From: Pythium myriotylum
Lineage: Eukaryota; Oomycota; Peronosporomycetes; Pythiales; Pythiaceae
Assembly: GCA_023091665.1 (NCBI GenBank)
Contig: JALJCQ010000033.1
Location: 62,001-126,000, forward strand
Length of the DNA stretch: 64,000 bases
Reading direction: 5' to 3'
Positions 19,404 through 28,689 of this stretch are shown piece after piece (the first letter of the stretch is position 1; every line of letters begins with the position of its first letter). The position numbers and the translations under genes are program-made. The notes under the pieces were generated by a model, which was not told the origin of the DNA, searched no databases, and saw only the letters and a program-made list of their open reading frames with translations.

Positions 19404-21242
19404 ATGCGCACCAACTCCGAAGCGATCCGCCTCGCCGAGGCCTCCGACTGGAAGGGCCTCCAGCGGCTCATCGAGATGGCGCCCCGCTTCGCGCGAGAGA
19501 TGGGCGACTACGGCATGCTGCCGATCCACTGGGCCTGCACCGAGAGCCACGTGCCGCTCGCGCTGCTCGATCGGCTCCTCGCGGCCTTCCCCGACGGCGC
19601 CAAGGTCAAGAACGACGCCGAGCTGCTCCCGTTGCACATTGCGATCCGCGCCCGCGTCGAGCCCGAGTGGCTCGAGAAGCTCATCGAAATCTACCCGAAC
19701 GCTGTCCACGTCGACGCGCCCGATCACGTCAGCGTCATGGAGCTCGCTCATCGAGTCGGGCTCCACAAAGACGGACTCAAGATCCTCCACCTTGCTATCA
19801 CTGACTCGTTGCCGCTCGGCAGCAGTCGCGGACTCGACTCTGACGACCAACTCGACGAGCATCCGGAGGACGATGAAGGCTGGCTGCCACTGAAGCGGAA
19901 ATCGCTGCTGGATGAGGTTTCGCCGCTGGGCAGCAAGCTCCCACCCAACTTTGGCCGTGGCAGCAACAGCATCAACAACACGCCGGTCAGCCCAGCCGAA
20001 TCGATGCGGTCGATCAGCAGCGAGGAGGGTGAGCACCTCAGCCACCACGATGACGTCCACCGAGGACCTTCCACCGGCAGACTCGTCTCGCCTACGTCCA
20101 GCTCATCGAGCAGTGCCAGCGCGAACACGGCCCCGATCCCACGGTCTTCGCCGACACTTCAAGCTAACATGAACTCGTCTTCTTTCCGCAAGCATTCGTT
20201 GGACTATCACGTCCACGCAGCAACCGTGGCGGCTGCAGCTCGACAGCACCAAGAGATCATGCAGCGCGGAGGCCTGCATCCCGGGAACTCTTCACAACGT
20301 TCCATGCCGCTCACCGGTCGCCACCAGTCGCTCCCTGCAGTTCCCAGCTTTGAACACGTTCGATTCGATCAATCTCACCAGCACGACCACTTCGAGGACC
20401 AGTCGTCAGACGAAGACGAAGGAATCCTCTTCAACTCGAATCGGTCGTCGTCGCGGCTCTCGGGTGGCAATCAGCGCCGCGGTGCAAACTCTGACGGCGC
20501 GCGGTCGTTCGAGTCTCCTCCCGAGTGGAAACGCGACGACGAATGCTCAATCTGCCGCGCCAGCTTTGGCATGTTCAAGCACCGCCACCACTGTCGCAAC
20601 TGCGGCAAATCGATTTGCCGTCAACACAGTGCCGACAAGAAGATCATGATGGAGTCCAAAGGCTTCACGACCCCACAGCGCGTGTGTGTGACTTGCTACG
20701 CCATGATCACCCACAAGCAGTCTCAAGAGGCGAACTTGCAGCCGTCATCACTGGATGGAGTGCTCCAGGGAGCCAAGATCACGGGCCCTGTTGCGGCGTT
20801 TCATCAGCAGATGCAACAGCAGCAACATCAGCATCCTCAATTGCAGAGCGTGCGAAGCACAACGGCGTCGTCGTTCACTGGCATGACGTCACCTGGCTCT
20901 GCTGGTCCAGCAAGTGCTCGTTCGTCGATCAACATGCCTCAGTCGAACTCAGTGGTGTCGGCGAACGGGGCCAAGGATAAGGTGCCGGAGCAATGGGTCA
21001 TGCAGGCTCAAGTGAACGAGCTTCGCCAAATTGTAGCTGCTCAGCAGAAGCATATCGAGCAGCTCACTCACAGCAACATGCAGATGCAACAACAGATCCT
21101 AGAACAGGAGGAACTCAAGGCCGAAACCATGCTGCTCATCACGCAGCTCATGACTCGGGTGTCCGTTCTCGAGCTCAACCGAAATGTCAGCGAGCAGGAA
21201 AAGGATGAAGAAGAGTTGTTGCTCAGTCGCCGCGACGACTGA
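19404..21242 (+). CDS. Ankyrin-repeat FYVE zinc-finger protein
   Basis: Single exon, 612 residues from ATG 19404 (context CGACCATGC). Residues about 5-135 form ankyrin-like helical pairs (LPIHWACTESHVPLALLDRL, LLPLHIAIRARVEPEWLEKL). A Ser/His/Gln-rich linker follows. A FYVE finger at about 373-440 has the paired cysteines CSIC, HHCRNCGKSIC and CVTC with the basic RHHCR-type core that binds phosphatidylinositol 3-phosphate. The C terminus (about 525-600) is a Gln/Glu-rich coiled coil. This points to recruitment to endosomes, with the ankyrin part as a protein adaptor. Oomycetes carry many FYVE combinations of this sort; the binding partner is unknown. Confidence 0.85.
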   Translation: MRTNSEAIRLAEASDWKGLQRLIEMAPRFAREMGDYGMLPIHWACTESHVPLALLDRLLAAFPDGAKVKNDAELLPLHIAIRARVEPEWLEKLIEIYPNAVHVDAPDHVSVMELAHRVGLHKDGLKILHLAITDSLPLGSSRGLDSDDQLDEHPEDDEGWLPLKRKSLLDEVSPLGSKLPPNFGRGSNSINNTPVSPAESMRSISSEEGEHLSHHDDVHRGPSTGRLVSPTSSSSSSASANTAPIPRSSPTLQANMNSSSFRKHSLDYHVHAATVAAAARQHQEIMQRGGLHPGNSSQRSMPLTGRHQSLPAVPSFEHVRFDQSHQHDHFEDQSSDEDEGILFNSNRSSSRLSGGNQRRGANSDGARSFESPPEWKRDDECSICRASFGMFKHRHHCRNCGKSICRQHSADKKIMMESKGFTTPQRVCVTCYAMITHKQSQEANLQPSSLDGVLQGAKITGPVAAFHQQMQQQQHQHPQLQSVRSTTASSFTGMTSPGSAGPASARSSINMPQSNSVVSANGAKDKVPEQWVMQAQVNELRQIVAAQQKHIEQLTHSNMQMQQQILEQEELKAETMLLITQLMTRVSVLELNRNVSEQEKDEEELLLSRRDD

Positions 21243-21515
21243 GTGCGTTGCAGATCTGCTCCCTCTCGTGTTCCTTCCTGGTGTGCCACGTTGTTAAACT
21301 AGTTGTACTGTGCTTTAAATGAAACTCTTGTCGCCTGTATTCACCTTTCAGAAGTCACGTATATTGTATACCAAGCAGATCCGCGGAGGTCTCCTGTTCG
21401 CGGCGACACTTCTCAGACCAATCGTGGCATCCAGGCCGCCGGTCGACTCGACCTGGACGCCGACATCGCAGACACACGGACGCTGCTCTTCGTCTTGAAC
21501 CCTCGGCGTGGGAAT

Positions 21516-21749
21516 CTACTGCGAGAGCGTCGGTCGCTCGCCCACGTCCTCGCGCGTGTACGCGACGTTGCTGGCCGCGTGACTGTGGCTGGCGTGGCTG
21601 CTGCCGCCGGTGGCGATGCCGGCGATGGTGTCGACCACGAGGTAGGCGCCGAAGATCGCGGCGGCCGTGCCCAGCCCCGTGAAGGGCTTCTTGGCGCAGT
21701 TGGCGATGAACGGGTGCTTGCGCCAGGCGTCCTGGTGCGAGAGAACCAT
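21516..21749 (-). CDS. Small membrane protein, possibly complex I NDUFB3-like
   Basis: 77 residues from ATG 21749. The start MVLSHQDAWRKHPFIANCAK is followed by one hydrophobic segment (GLGTAAAIFGAYLVVDTIAG, about residues 25-44), then a Ser/His-rich patch and an acidic tail. The short basic head, a single membrane helix and the WRKHP pattern remind me of the B12/NDUFB3 accessory subunit of mitochondrial complex I. The match is weak and from memory, so treat it as a suggestion; another small inner-membrane protein would fit equally. Coding status is supported by composition and by the ATG placement. Confidence 0.45.
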   Translation of the reverse strand: MVLSHQDAWRKHPFIANCAKKPFTGLGTAAAIFGAYLVVDTIAGIATGGSSHASHSHAASNVAYTREDVGERPTLSQ

Positions 21750-22127
21750 CTTGCTCGCTCTCTCTCTCGGTCTCGCTGATCTCGATACCCCTCCGACGCC
21801 ACCACCGCAATTGAATTCTCGACGTCGAAAATTGGATGCAATTCATGTTGTCAATTCAATTTCACAAGTCAATTTTGAATTGTCCCTCGCAATCCATCCC
21901 ATTCGGGACGTTTTGATCCCTTGTTTTGAGCCTTGCTTACTAACCTATTTCAGTAGTACACAACCCACGCATCGTACCCATCGAAATATGATAACCTAAT
22001 ACAGTAGAGCCTTGTGTAACCCAAGCCTTCCATAAATTTTCCAACAACCCACCATTCTGAGTGATGGTCTGTTCCAAATTCCAATGCCTCGTCAATGGGT
22101 CACAACCCAAAGAGCTTTCTGATCGCC
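21750..22127. other. Divergent promoter region, AT-rich with CAATT motifs
   Basis: 378 bp between the minus-strand small membrane protein and the plus-strand copine gene. Unlike most of the window it is AT-rich and repeats CAATT/AATTG several times between 21809 and 21885. It should hold both promoters. Nothing else was recognised. Confidence 0.4.
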
Positions 22128-23160
22128 ATGGGCTGCACGAGCAGCCAGGAGGACGCCGCCCAGCCCAAGCGCCCGACGGCCGCGCCGACGCGAGGCTTCC
22201 ACGCCATCCCCGACCGCTACGAGACGCTCGGTACGTTGTCGCGGCACTCGTGAGGAGCTACGCCGAGCTCACCTGACGTTGTTTTGCAGCCGAAGTGCAG
22301 GCCGATCTGCGGCGCGCCGGCCTCGAGTCGTCGAACTTAATCGTGGGCGTCGACTTCACCAAGTCGAACCAGTGGACAGGTGAGAAGAGCTTCGGCGGCC
22401 GCTGTCTCCACGAGATCGACCCCTCCGGGTTCGCGCTCAACCCGTACCAGGTGAGCTCTTCACGAGGTCGACGAGAGGTGTTTCAGAATCTGAGCGTGGC
22501 GTGGTGTGGTGTGGCAGAGCGTGATTTCTATCGTCGGCCGCGTGCTGGAGCCGTTTGACGACGACAATATCATCCCGGCGTTCGGTTTTGGCGATCTCGC
22601 GACTAAGGGAGAATCGTGTTTTCCGTTACACCCGAATGGTCGTGGATGCCGGGGCTTCACCGAAGTGCTCAGCCGATACAACGCCATGACACCGACTCTC
22701 AAGCTCTCGGGTCCGACCAACTTTGCCCCCGTGATTCGGAAGGCAATCGAAGCTGTCCAGCGCGAAGGTGGTTACCACATCCTCGTGATTATTTGCGACG
22801 GTCAGGTCACGAACGAGGAAGCCACGCGACAGGCGATCGTCGAGGCCTCGAACTGGCCGATTTCAATCATTTGCGTGGGCGTGGGAGACGGTCCGTGGGA
22901 AATGATGAACGAGTTTGACGACAAGCTGCCCTCGCGGCGGTTTGACAACTTCCAGTTTGTTGAGTACAACGCCGTGATGCAGCTCAACAAGAAGAATCCC
23001 GAAGCAGGTTTCGCGATTAGTGCGCTAATGGAGATTCCAGGTGCGTCCACGCTCAAGTCTTTGCTTCTACTGGCTGATGAGGTACTTAACCCATGTGCAC
23101 ATATACACACACACAGAACAATATCAGACCATTCGCCGACTGGGATACTTGAATCACTGA
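22128..23160 (+). CDS. Copine/RGLG-type vWA protein, likely N-myristoylated (4 exons)
   Basis: Exons 22128-22230, 22290-22450, 22518-23040 and 23117-23160; introns of 59, 67 and 76 bp with phases that agree, giving 276 residues. The protein begins MGCTSSQED, a likely myristoylation and palmitoylation site. It then follows the copine A-domain closely: SSNLIVGVDFTKSNQWTG (metal-site DxTxS), YQSVISIVGRVLEPFDDDN, IPAFGFGD, LSGPTNFAPVI, LVIICDGQVTNEE, and the end EIPEQYQTIRRLGYLNH. Exon 4 was located by this last motif. Plant RGLG proteins add a RING finger and animal copines add C2 domains; neither is present here, so this is a stand-alone vWA copine. It likely acts at membranes as a calcium- or Mg-dependent adaptor. 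A broken copy of its 3' end lies at 25035-25208. Confidence 0.9.
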
Positions 23161-23399
23161 GACTGGTGTTCCGGTGACCTCGATGCATGCTTGACACACT
23201 CAGCCACTCAGCTACATCCCAAAGAGCAACAAGAGTGACCAAATGGTCAGCCCACCGATCTATTTAGCAAACCACCCTCGCGTGTACTTTGCAATGGCAG
23301 ATATTTCATGATTTCAGAACGATTGTATTGATTTTCGCTCACAGCAATTGCGATAGTTGCATCTCGGTGCCCCCACAACGTCACTTCTCTAATTTTTAG

Positions 23400-23799
23400 A
23401 TGCCGTCTGCGACTGGTCGATAAATGACTGCATAGGCGCCGTCTGGGCCAACGAAGACTGTGGCGCCTGCTACTCAAGAAGGACATGTACGTATTCGGTA
23501 GACCCAAAAACAATGCGAAGAGCACGATGTTCGTGAAGAAGGGAGTGTGGAAAGAAGACCTCTTCTGGGTTTATCCGTTTAATAACCGCGGCAACGATGT
23601 TCGATATGAGCACCAGACATACCGGACCGCGTGCGTGCAGCTGTGTGCCAATCGTGTGGACTGGTGGACGCGGACGTGGACCAACTACGACGGCGGCACA
23701 TGCTGGCTCAATAGCCAGGCCCAAGAGTGCGTGGCCAAAAGCAGATGCACTTCAGGCTATGTATGGAGGAACGTCTCCAACACCGACAGAGAGGTTTAG
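23400..23799 (+). pseudogene. Decayed PAN/Apple gene, 5' truncated and frameshifted
   Basis: Homologous to the C-terminal two thirds of the gene at 24262-24948. Recognisable sequence starts at CDWSINDCIGAVWANEDCG (from about 23400), loses one base near 23471 (the TACTTCAAG of the intact copy is TACTCAAG here), and continues in another frame as NAKSTMFVKKGVWKEDLFW to the stop at 23799. Further damage: the YNCDMVGN segment is shortened to a Cys-less NNRGN, and the DCWAW core became DWWTR, removing conserved cysteines. There is no signal peptide. This is clearly a dead copy. Confidence 0.85.
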
Positions 23800-24261
23800 A
23801 AGTATGAAAGAGACTTCAACTCCTTAAAACGATGGACACGGATAAAGATTGTGGCATTCTCACGCCAGTATCTGTTCCCGTTAGTTTTTCCGATGTGAGG
23901 TTGTGTGCGTCACAATTCTCGACGCGCCATCCCGCGTGTCAGTTAGCAATGCAAGTCGGTTTCGTGATGGTGGTATGCTAGACATATATCTTCGACTAAC
24001 GTGGGCATAATCTCAAAGTTGTATCTGACTTCTGTCATGCATTTAAGCCCAGCAGAGCAGGTGTCTGCACCGAAGAGTCAAGTTCTTCAGCTGGATATCA
24101 CGTTAAAATGTGATATGCAACAGGAGTCTTGCAGGGATATCACACTCCGATATCAGAAATCCAGTGAATTCTCTACCTCAAGCCAAGACCTGGATCCTTT
24201 CCGCCCCCACTTCTCGATTTGCCAACCCAGTCGAAGCACACACTTTTCCACCCCAAGTATC

Positions 24262-24948
24262 ATGAAGCCAGGATTTCTTCGTTCCGCTGGCTCAGTTCTT
24301 TGTGTTGTGGCCCTCGCTACCTCAGCCAATGCGGAAAGCCAGCTCCCTTCCCGCAATGCCTCTGACGTTGACGGATTCCCACCACGAAGACTCAGCGCGT
24401 ACCATGACGACTCATACGAGATCCGCATGGCCTGTGGTGTGGACTTCCCCGGTGCGGACTTGTACTATGAAGACGGTTCCCAGACCAAGTATAAGTTCGG
24501 TGCGGCGAATTGCTATGTTGCCTGTGACTGGTGGATCAACGACTGTATGGGTGCCGTCTGGACGAACCAAGACGGGGGCACTTGCTACTTCAAGAAGGAC
24601 ATGTACATATACGGCATACCCAAGGGTAATGCAAAGAGCACGATGTTCGTGAAGAAGGGAGTGTGGAAAGAAGATCTCTTCTGGGTGTATCCGTTCTACA
24701 ATTGTGACATGGTCGGCAACGATGTCGGTAACGAGCGCCAAACATACCCAGCCGCATGTGAGCAACCCTGTGCGAACCGTGTGGACTGCTGGGCGTGGAC
24801 ATGGACCAACTACAACGGCGGTACATGTTGGTTTAAGAGCCAAGCACGCGAATGTGTTGCCAAAAATGGGGCTACGTCTGGCTACGTCTGGAGGAACATC
24901 TTCAACACCGACACGTGCATGGGTCTCAAGACCACTGGATATTGGTAG
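24262..24948 (+). CDS. Secreted two-domain PAN/Apple protein (copy A)
   Basis: 228 residues from ATG 24262, chosen because it opens a clear signal peptide (MKPGFLRSAGSVLCVVALAT..., cleavage after SANA, residue 24). The open frame upstream lacks a secretion signal. Mature protein: a short Arg-containing leader, then two PAN/Apple modules (about 58-130 and 148-211), each with the pattern C..DC...W.N..GGTC...K and a GNAKS or GATSGY-type loop. PAN modules bind glycans or proteins; oomycete members such as CBEL act at the cell wall. No cellulose-binding domain is seen here. It is nearly identical to copy C (26855-27541), including promoter and 3' flank, so the two arose by recent duplication. Confidence 0.9.
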   Translation: MKPGFLRSAGSVLCVVALATSANAESQLPSRNASDVDGFPPRRLSAYHDDSYEIRMACGVDFPGADLYYEDGSQTKYKFGAANCYVACDWWINDCMGAVWTNQDGGTCYFKKDMYIYGIPKGNAKSTMFVKKGVWKEDLFWVYPFYNCDMVGNDVGNERQTYPAACEQPCANRVDCWAWTWTNYNGGTCWFKSQARECVAKNGATSGYVWRNIFNTDTCMGLKTTGYW

Positions 24949-25034
24949 TGGTATGTACGAGGTAAATCTCAAAGGACATTGGGGCAAAGACCGCAGTTGT
25001 GAACTTAACTAGAGGAAAAAAGTAAGGTTCGCGT

Positions 25035-25208
25035 GAGGTAGGCTTTGCGATCAGTGCGCAAGTGGAGACCCAGGTGCATTCACCGTCGAATCTTTGCTTC
25101 GACTGGTTAATTAGATACTTACCCATGTGTACATACATACACACACGCAGAACAACAACGTACAGTACCATCTGCTGACTGGGATACAGTGCAATGTACC
25201 TGAATCAA
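25035..25208 (+). pseudogene. Broken copy of the copine gene 3' end
   Basis: This stretch parallels the end of exon 3, the last intron and exon 4 of the copine gene (about 23005-23157). GGCTTTGCGATCAGTGCGC matches the FAISAL codons; CCCAGGTGC matches the exon 3 donor; the intron, including ACCCATGTG and its CA-rich end ACACACACGCAG, follows; then GACTGGGATAC from exon 4. It carries substitutions and an insertion of about 12 bases before CTGAATCA, so it cannot encode the copine tail. Similarity resumes at 25225-25268 against about 23308-23360, the non-coding flank, showing that a genomic block was duplicated rather than a transcript retroposed. Confidence 0.8.
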
Positions 25209-25268
25209 ATGCTAGAACTCTCAGGATTTCAGAACAATGCTATTCCTTTTCGCTCGCAGAATATGCAA

Positions 25269-25961
25269 TCAGAGAAGCGAAGTTGTGGGAACCCCAAAGC
25301 AGTTGCCTGCTGCTTGGGCGAGCTTCCACATGTACCCCGACGATGCACCATTCAGGCGAACGCACTCGCGCGCTTGGCTCTTGAACCAACACGTTCCGCC
25401 GTTGTAGTTTGTCCATGTCCACGCCCAGCAATCTTTGCGCTTGTTACATGGCTCGGCGCAAGCGGCAACGGACGGCTGCCGCTCGTTCCCTACGTCGTTT
25501 CCGGGCATATCGCAGTTCTGGAACGGAGAGATGTAGAAGCTGCTGTCGGGCCACGTGTTCTTCTTGAAGTACGCTGAGCTCTTGGCGTTGCCTCGCGGGG
25601 TTCCGAAGACATCCATGGATTTCTTGTACCAGCACGTTCCTCCATTGTAGTCTGTCCAGACAGCGCCCATGCAGTCATTGATGAACCAGTCGCACGAAGT
25701 ATAACAGTTTGCAGCGTGACCAGCGGTCCACGTCGCTTGAACTCCGGTCCCGGCCACGACGTCAAACCCGGGATAGTCAACTCCGCACGCCATGCGAACT
25801 TCATACGTGCTGTCGTGGTAGGAACTCAGCTGGCGAACGTGCGGGCCTGTTGGAGGGTTTGAGCTTGCAACTTGTGAGGTTGTTTCATTCGAATCGGGTG
25901 GTGACTGGGCGTGGACAGTAGTGACTACAAGCGATATCATGGCGAGGGACGAGATCTTCAT
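25269..25961 (-). CDS. Secreted two-domain PAN/Apple protein (copy B, inverted)
   Basis: 230 residues from ATG 25961, which opens a signal peptide (MKISSLAMISLVVTTVHAQ). Same build as copy A: a leader with HVRQLSSYHDSTYEVRMAC, then two PAN modules with CDWFINDCMGAVWTDYNGGT and DCWAWTWTNYNGGTCWFK. It is the only intact member on the minus strand and is more diverged from A and C than these are from each other, mainly in module 1 and in the C-terminal tail. Its stop lies against the duplicated copine flank. Expected role: secreted or wall-associated carbohydrate or protein binding. Confidence 0.88.
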   Translation of the reverse strand: MKISSLAMISLVVTTVHAQSPPDSNETTSQVASSNPPTGPHVRQLSSYHDSTYEVRMACGVDYPGFDVVAGTGVQATWTAGHAANCYTSCDWFINDCMGAVWTDYNGGTCWYKKSMDVFGTPRGNAKSSAYFKKNTWPDSSFYISPFQNCDMPGNDVGNERQPSVAACAEPCNKRKDCWAWTWTNYNGGTCWFKSQARECVRLNGASSGYMWKLAQAAGNCFGVPTTSLL

Positions 25962-26854
25962 CGTGGTCTGACGTGAGTCTTCTTGGGCAGATTTGGAAAT
26001 GAAACCGATCGAGCTGATTTCATGCTCAAAGGGCAAAGAGGTGGAGAGATCTCTCCGGTGAGATCCCTCGACCAACAATTTGCAAGAACGTCTTGGTGGT
26101 TGGGAGACCACACACCTGGCCTTTCTATGTCGTTGCACAATAAGCTTTTTCACCCACACCGATAAATGCAGCATGACTTCTCATCTGCTTCCACAGCAAG
26201 CGGAATGCGGTGAACGCAGATAAGGCTCCAATCCGGTAAGTATCTGATCGGGAATACGACATGGGGAGTCCAGCTCCGCTGTAATAACGCCGGGGCAGAG
26301 AATCCTCAGTTTCAAGAGCAAGACGAACTTGGGCATGCTGTTTCTGCTACGCAGCCCACGAAACGATTTGCGACTGCTGCTGAACCAGAAGAATTGGAGC
26401 GCTGGCCTGACGAAGGCTTCACATCGAACTGCAGCTCTGAGAGTGCCATCCATCCATGTATATCGCGTATTTCAGTACCTGATATATGAGGAACCGAATT
26501 TCTCTCACGGCCATGAGGCTGTTCTGCATGCAGATTCGGACGCATGAGTGAAGAATGCAAGTCGGATCCGTGGTGGCGATAAGTATGCTAGACCCACATC
26601 TTTGACTCACGTGGTCAGGACTGAGAGTCTGTCTTCTATCGTGGAGGACAGGTCTCTGTAACGAAGCGTGGGATGCCTCTGGCTGCAGTGGTCCTCGCAG
26701 GTCCTCGGATGTGATATGTGAGTGGTGTAGAGTCCCATCACCCAGGGGCCAAGAATCCAGTGAATTCTATTGCTCAATTCGATCCACGTGCGAGTGCGAA
26801 ATCTGTTTGCTGTCATTCCTCGATTTGCAGCACCCGGTCGACACTTCAAGTGCG
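25962..26854. other. Intergenic region with a duplicated PAN promoter
   Basis: About 890 bp between the divergent copies B and C. The part 26554-26615 matches 23948-24005 upstream of copy A (AATGCAAGTCGG ... TATGCTAGAC ... CATCTTTGACTCACGTGG here), and short matches continue towards the ATG (AATCCAGTGAATTCT at about 24157 and 26754; CTCGATTTGC). The copies thus share promoter as well as coding sequence. No gene seen. Confidence 0.7.
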
Positions 26855-27541
26855 ATGAAGCCGGGGTTCTTTCGCGCCGTTGCCACGGCTCTTTGCCTTG
26901 TCACCTTTGCTACCTCAGCCAATGCGGAAAGCCAGCTCCCTTCCCACAATGCCTCTGACGTTGAAGGATTCCCACCACGAAGACTCAGCGCGTACCACGA
27001 TAACTCGTATGAGATTCGCATGGCCTGCGGTGTGGACTTCCCCGGTGCGGACTTGTACTATGAAGACGGTTCCCAGACCAAGTATAAGCTCGGTGCGGCG
27101 AATTGCTATGTTGCCTGTGACTGGTGGATCAACGACTGTATGGGTGCCGTCTGGACCGACCAAGACGGCGGCACCTGTTACTTCAAGAAGGCTATGAGCA
27201 TTTACGGTACCCCTAAGGGTAATGCGAAGAGTACAATGTACGTGAAGAAGGGCACGTGGAATGAGGAACTCTTCTGGGTGTATCCGTTCTACAATTGTGA
27301 CATGGCCGGCAACGATGTCGGCAACGAACGCCAAACTTACCCGGCCGCGTGCGCGAAGCCTTGTGCCAACCGTATGGATTGCTGGGCGTGGACATGGACC
27401 AACTACAACGGCGGCACTTGTTGGTTCAAGAGCCAAGCACGCGAATGTGTTGCCAACAATGGAGCTACATCCGGTTACGTGTGGAGAAACATCTTCAACA
27501 CCGACACGTGCATGGGTCTCAAGACCACTGGATATTGGTAG
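26855..27541 (+). CDS. Secreted two-domain PAN/Apple protein (copy C)
   Basis: 228 residues from ATG 26855. Signal peptide MKPGFFRAVATALCLVTFAT..., cleaved after SANA. The mature protein is nearly identical to copy A; differences are concentrated in the signal peptide and in a few positions such as KKAMSIYGTP against KKDMYIYGIP and GTWNEELFW against GVWKEDLFW. Both PAN modules keep all cysteines. The 3' flank also matches copy A (TGGTAGTG followed by a shared block ending AATCTCAAAGGAC). Expected to be secreted and to bind glycans or wall proteins. Confidence 0.9.
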   Translation: MKPGFFRAVATALCLVTFATSANAESQLPSHNASDVEGFPPRRLSAYHDNSYEIRMACGVDFPGADLYYEDGSQTKYKLGAANCYVACDWWINDCMGAVWTDQDGGTCYFKKAMSIYGTPKGNAKSTMYVKKGTWNEELFWVYPFYNCDMAGNDVGNERQTYPAACAKPCANRMDCWAWTWTNYNGGTCWFKSQARECVANNGATSGYVWRNIFNTDTCMGLKTTGYW

Positions 27542-27805
27542 TGTTATGTAAGAGGTGAATCTCAAAGGACGATTTCTCGATGAAATAGCTCGAACTCATG
27601 AACCCAAAAGGCAGCACGGATGTGAGTTACTCGCGTTGTTTCCAACCCCGCAATGGGTGCCTTCTGGCCATTTGGCAGTCATCATATGGGAATCCAAGAC
27701 GAGATATCTGGACCGATAAGTGGATTCCTCCCTCACCCAGCGACGCGAACACTGGACGGATGGCCTAGACGAGCTCATTCTTCGTTTCGACTCCCCAACC
27801 TTGCC

Positions 27806-28408
27806 ATGACCGGCTTCGTTCGCTTGTTCTGCGTCGCGTTCGCGGCCATCGCGTCGACCTCTTCGTTCGCCCAGATTGTTCCGTTGCCCCCCATTCCGCC
27901 GATTCCGAAGAGTGCTTTCCCCTCCGCGATGTGTGGTGTTGATCTCCGTGGCATCGACATTATGCCCATGCCAGGGCGCCCCGAGCAATGTCCGCTCTTC
28001 TGTTTCACAATCGACCGCTGCGACGGCGTGACGTGGACCAACCACCGCGGCGGCACGTGCTGGCTCAAGACCGTGTTCCAGTTCGCGTTCATTGGAATGA
28101 CTGTTCCAAAAGCCGGTGCCATCTCGTTCGTCCTCCTCCCTGGGCCATTCAGCGTCCCCGTGACGTCACTGGTCGGTGTCGACTTCCCTGGGAACGATCT
28201 TACGAACCGCCCGACAAAATCCGACGCCGTGTGCGGATCCCTCTGTCTCGCCAACACGGACTGCTACGCCTGGACGTGGACCAACTACAACGGCGGCACT
28301 TGTTGGCTCAAACGGAAGGCGACCGACCCCGTGCCCAAAGCCGGTGCCAAGTCAGGGTACTTGATACGCACCTCAAAGGACGGACTTGTGTCACACTCGT
28401 GCCAGTGA
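27806..28408 (+). CDS. Secreted PAN/Apple protein, Pro-rich leader (copy D)
   Basis: 200 residues from ATG 27806, chosen because it starts a signal peptide (MTGFVRLFCVAFAAIASTSS, cleavage near SFAQ). The mature N terminus is proline-rich (VPLPPIPPIPK). Two divergent PAN modules follow: MCGVDLRGIDI ... DGVTWTNHRGGTCWLK and VGVDFPGNDL ... CYAWTWTNYNGGTCWLK. Overall layout matches copies A-C but it is shorter, has a different leader, and its first module is closer to copy E. It therefore represents an older branch of the same family in the cluster. Confidence 0.85.
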   Translation: MTGFVRLFCVAFAAIASTSSFAQIVPLPPIPPIPKSAFPSAMCGVDLRGIDIMPMPGRPEQCPLFCFTIDRCDGVTWTNHRGGTCWLKTVFQFAFIGMTVPKAGAISFVLLPGPFSVPVTSLVGVDFPGNDLTNRPTKSDAVCGSLCLANTDCYAWTWTNYNGGTCWLKRKATDPVPKAGAKSGYLIRTSKDGLVSHSCQ

Positions 28409-28689
28409 TGGCAAGAACACTGTGCTGTACTGGTAGAGTCAACAAGGATACGAAATACTCCATTATACCGAGACCACTGACGTCTCTCGTGAAAGAAAAT
28501 ACCTTGCTCGGCAAAGAAATGTCCTCTTTGGCTGGGGTGTCATGGACAACTTTGTCCCCACAATCCACATGCCATGGCCGAGATATCTTAGCCAACGAGA
28601 TACATGATCCACGTCCAGCGGACGGATCTCCAGATTCTGCAATCTCTCCCTGCTCATTTTCCGCTCCGACTGAAGAACTCAATTGCAAG

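Noticed and set aside
24001..24261. N-terminal 87-codon extension of PAN copy A
   Set aside because: The internal ATG at 24262 opens a clear signal peptide shared with copy C, while the extension would bury it.
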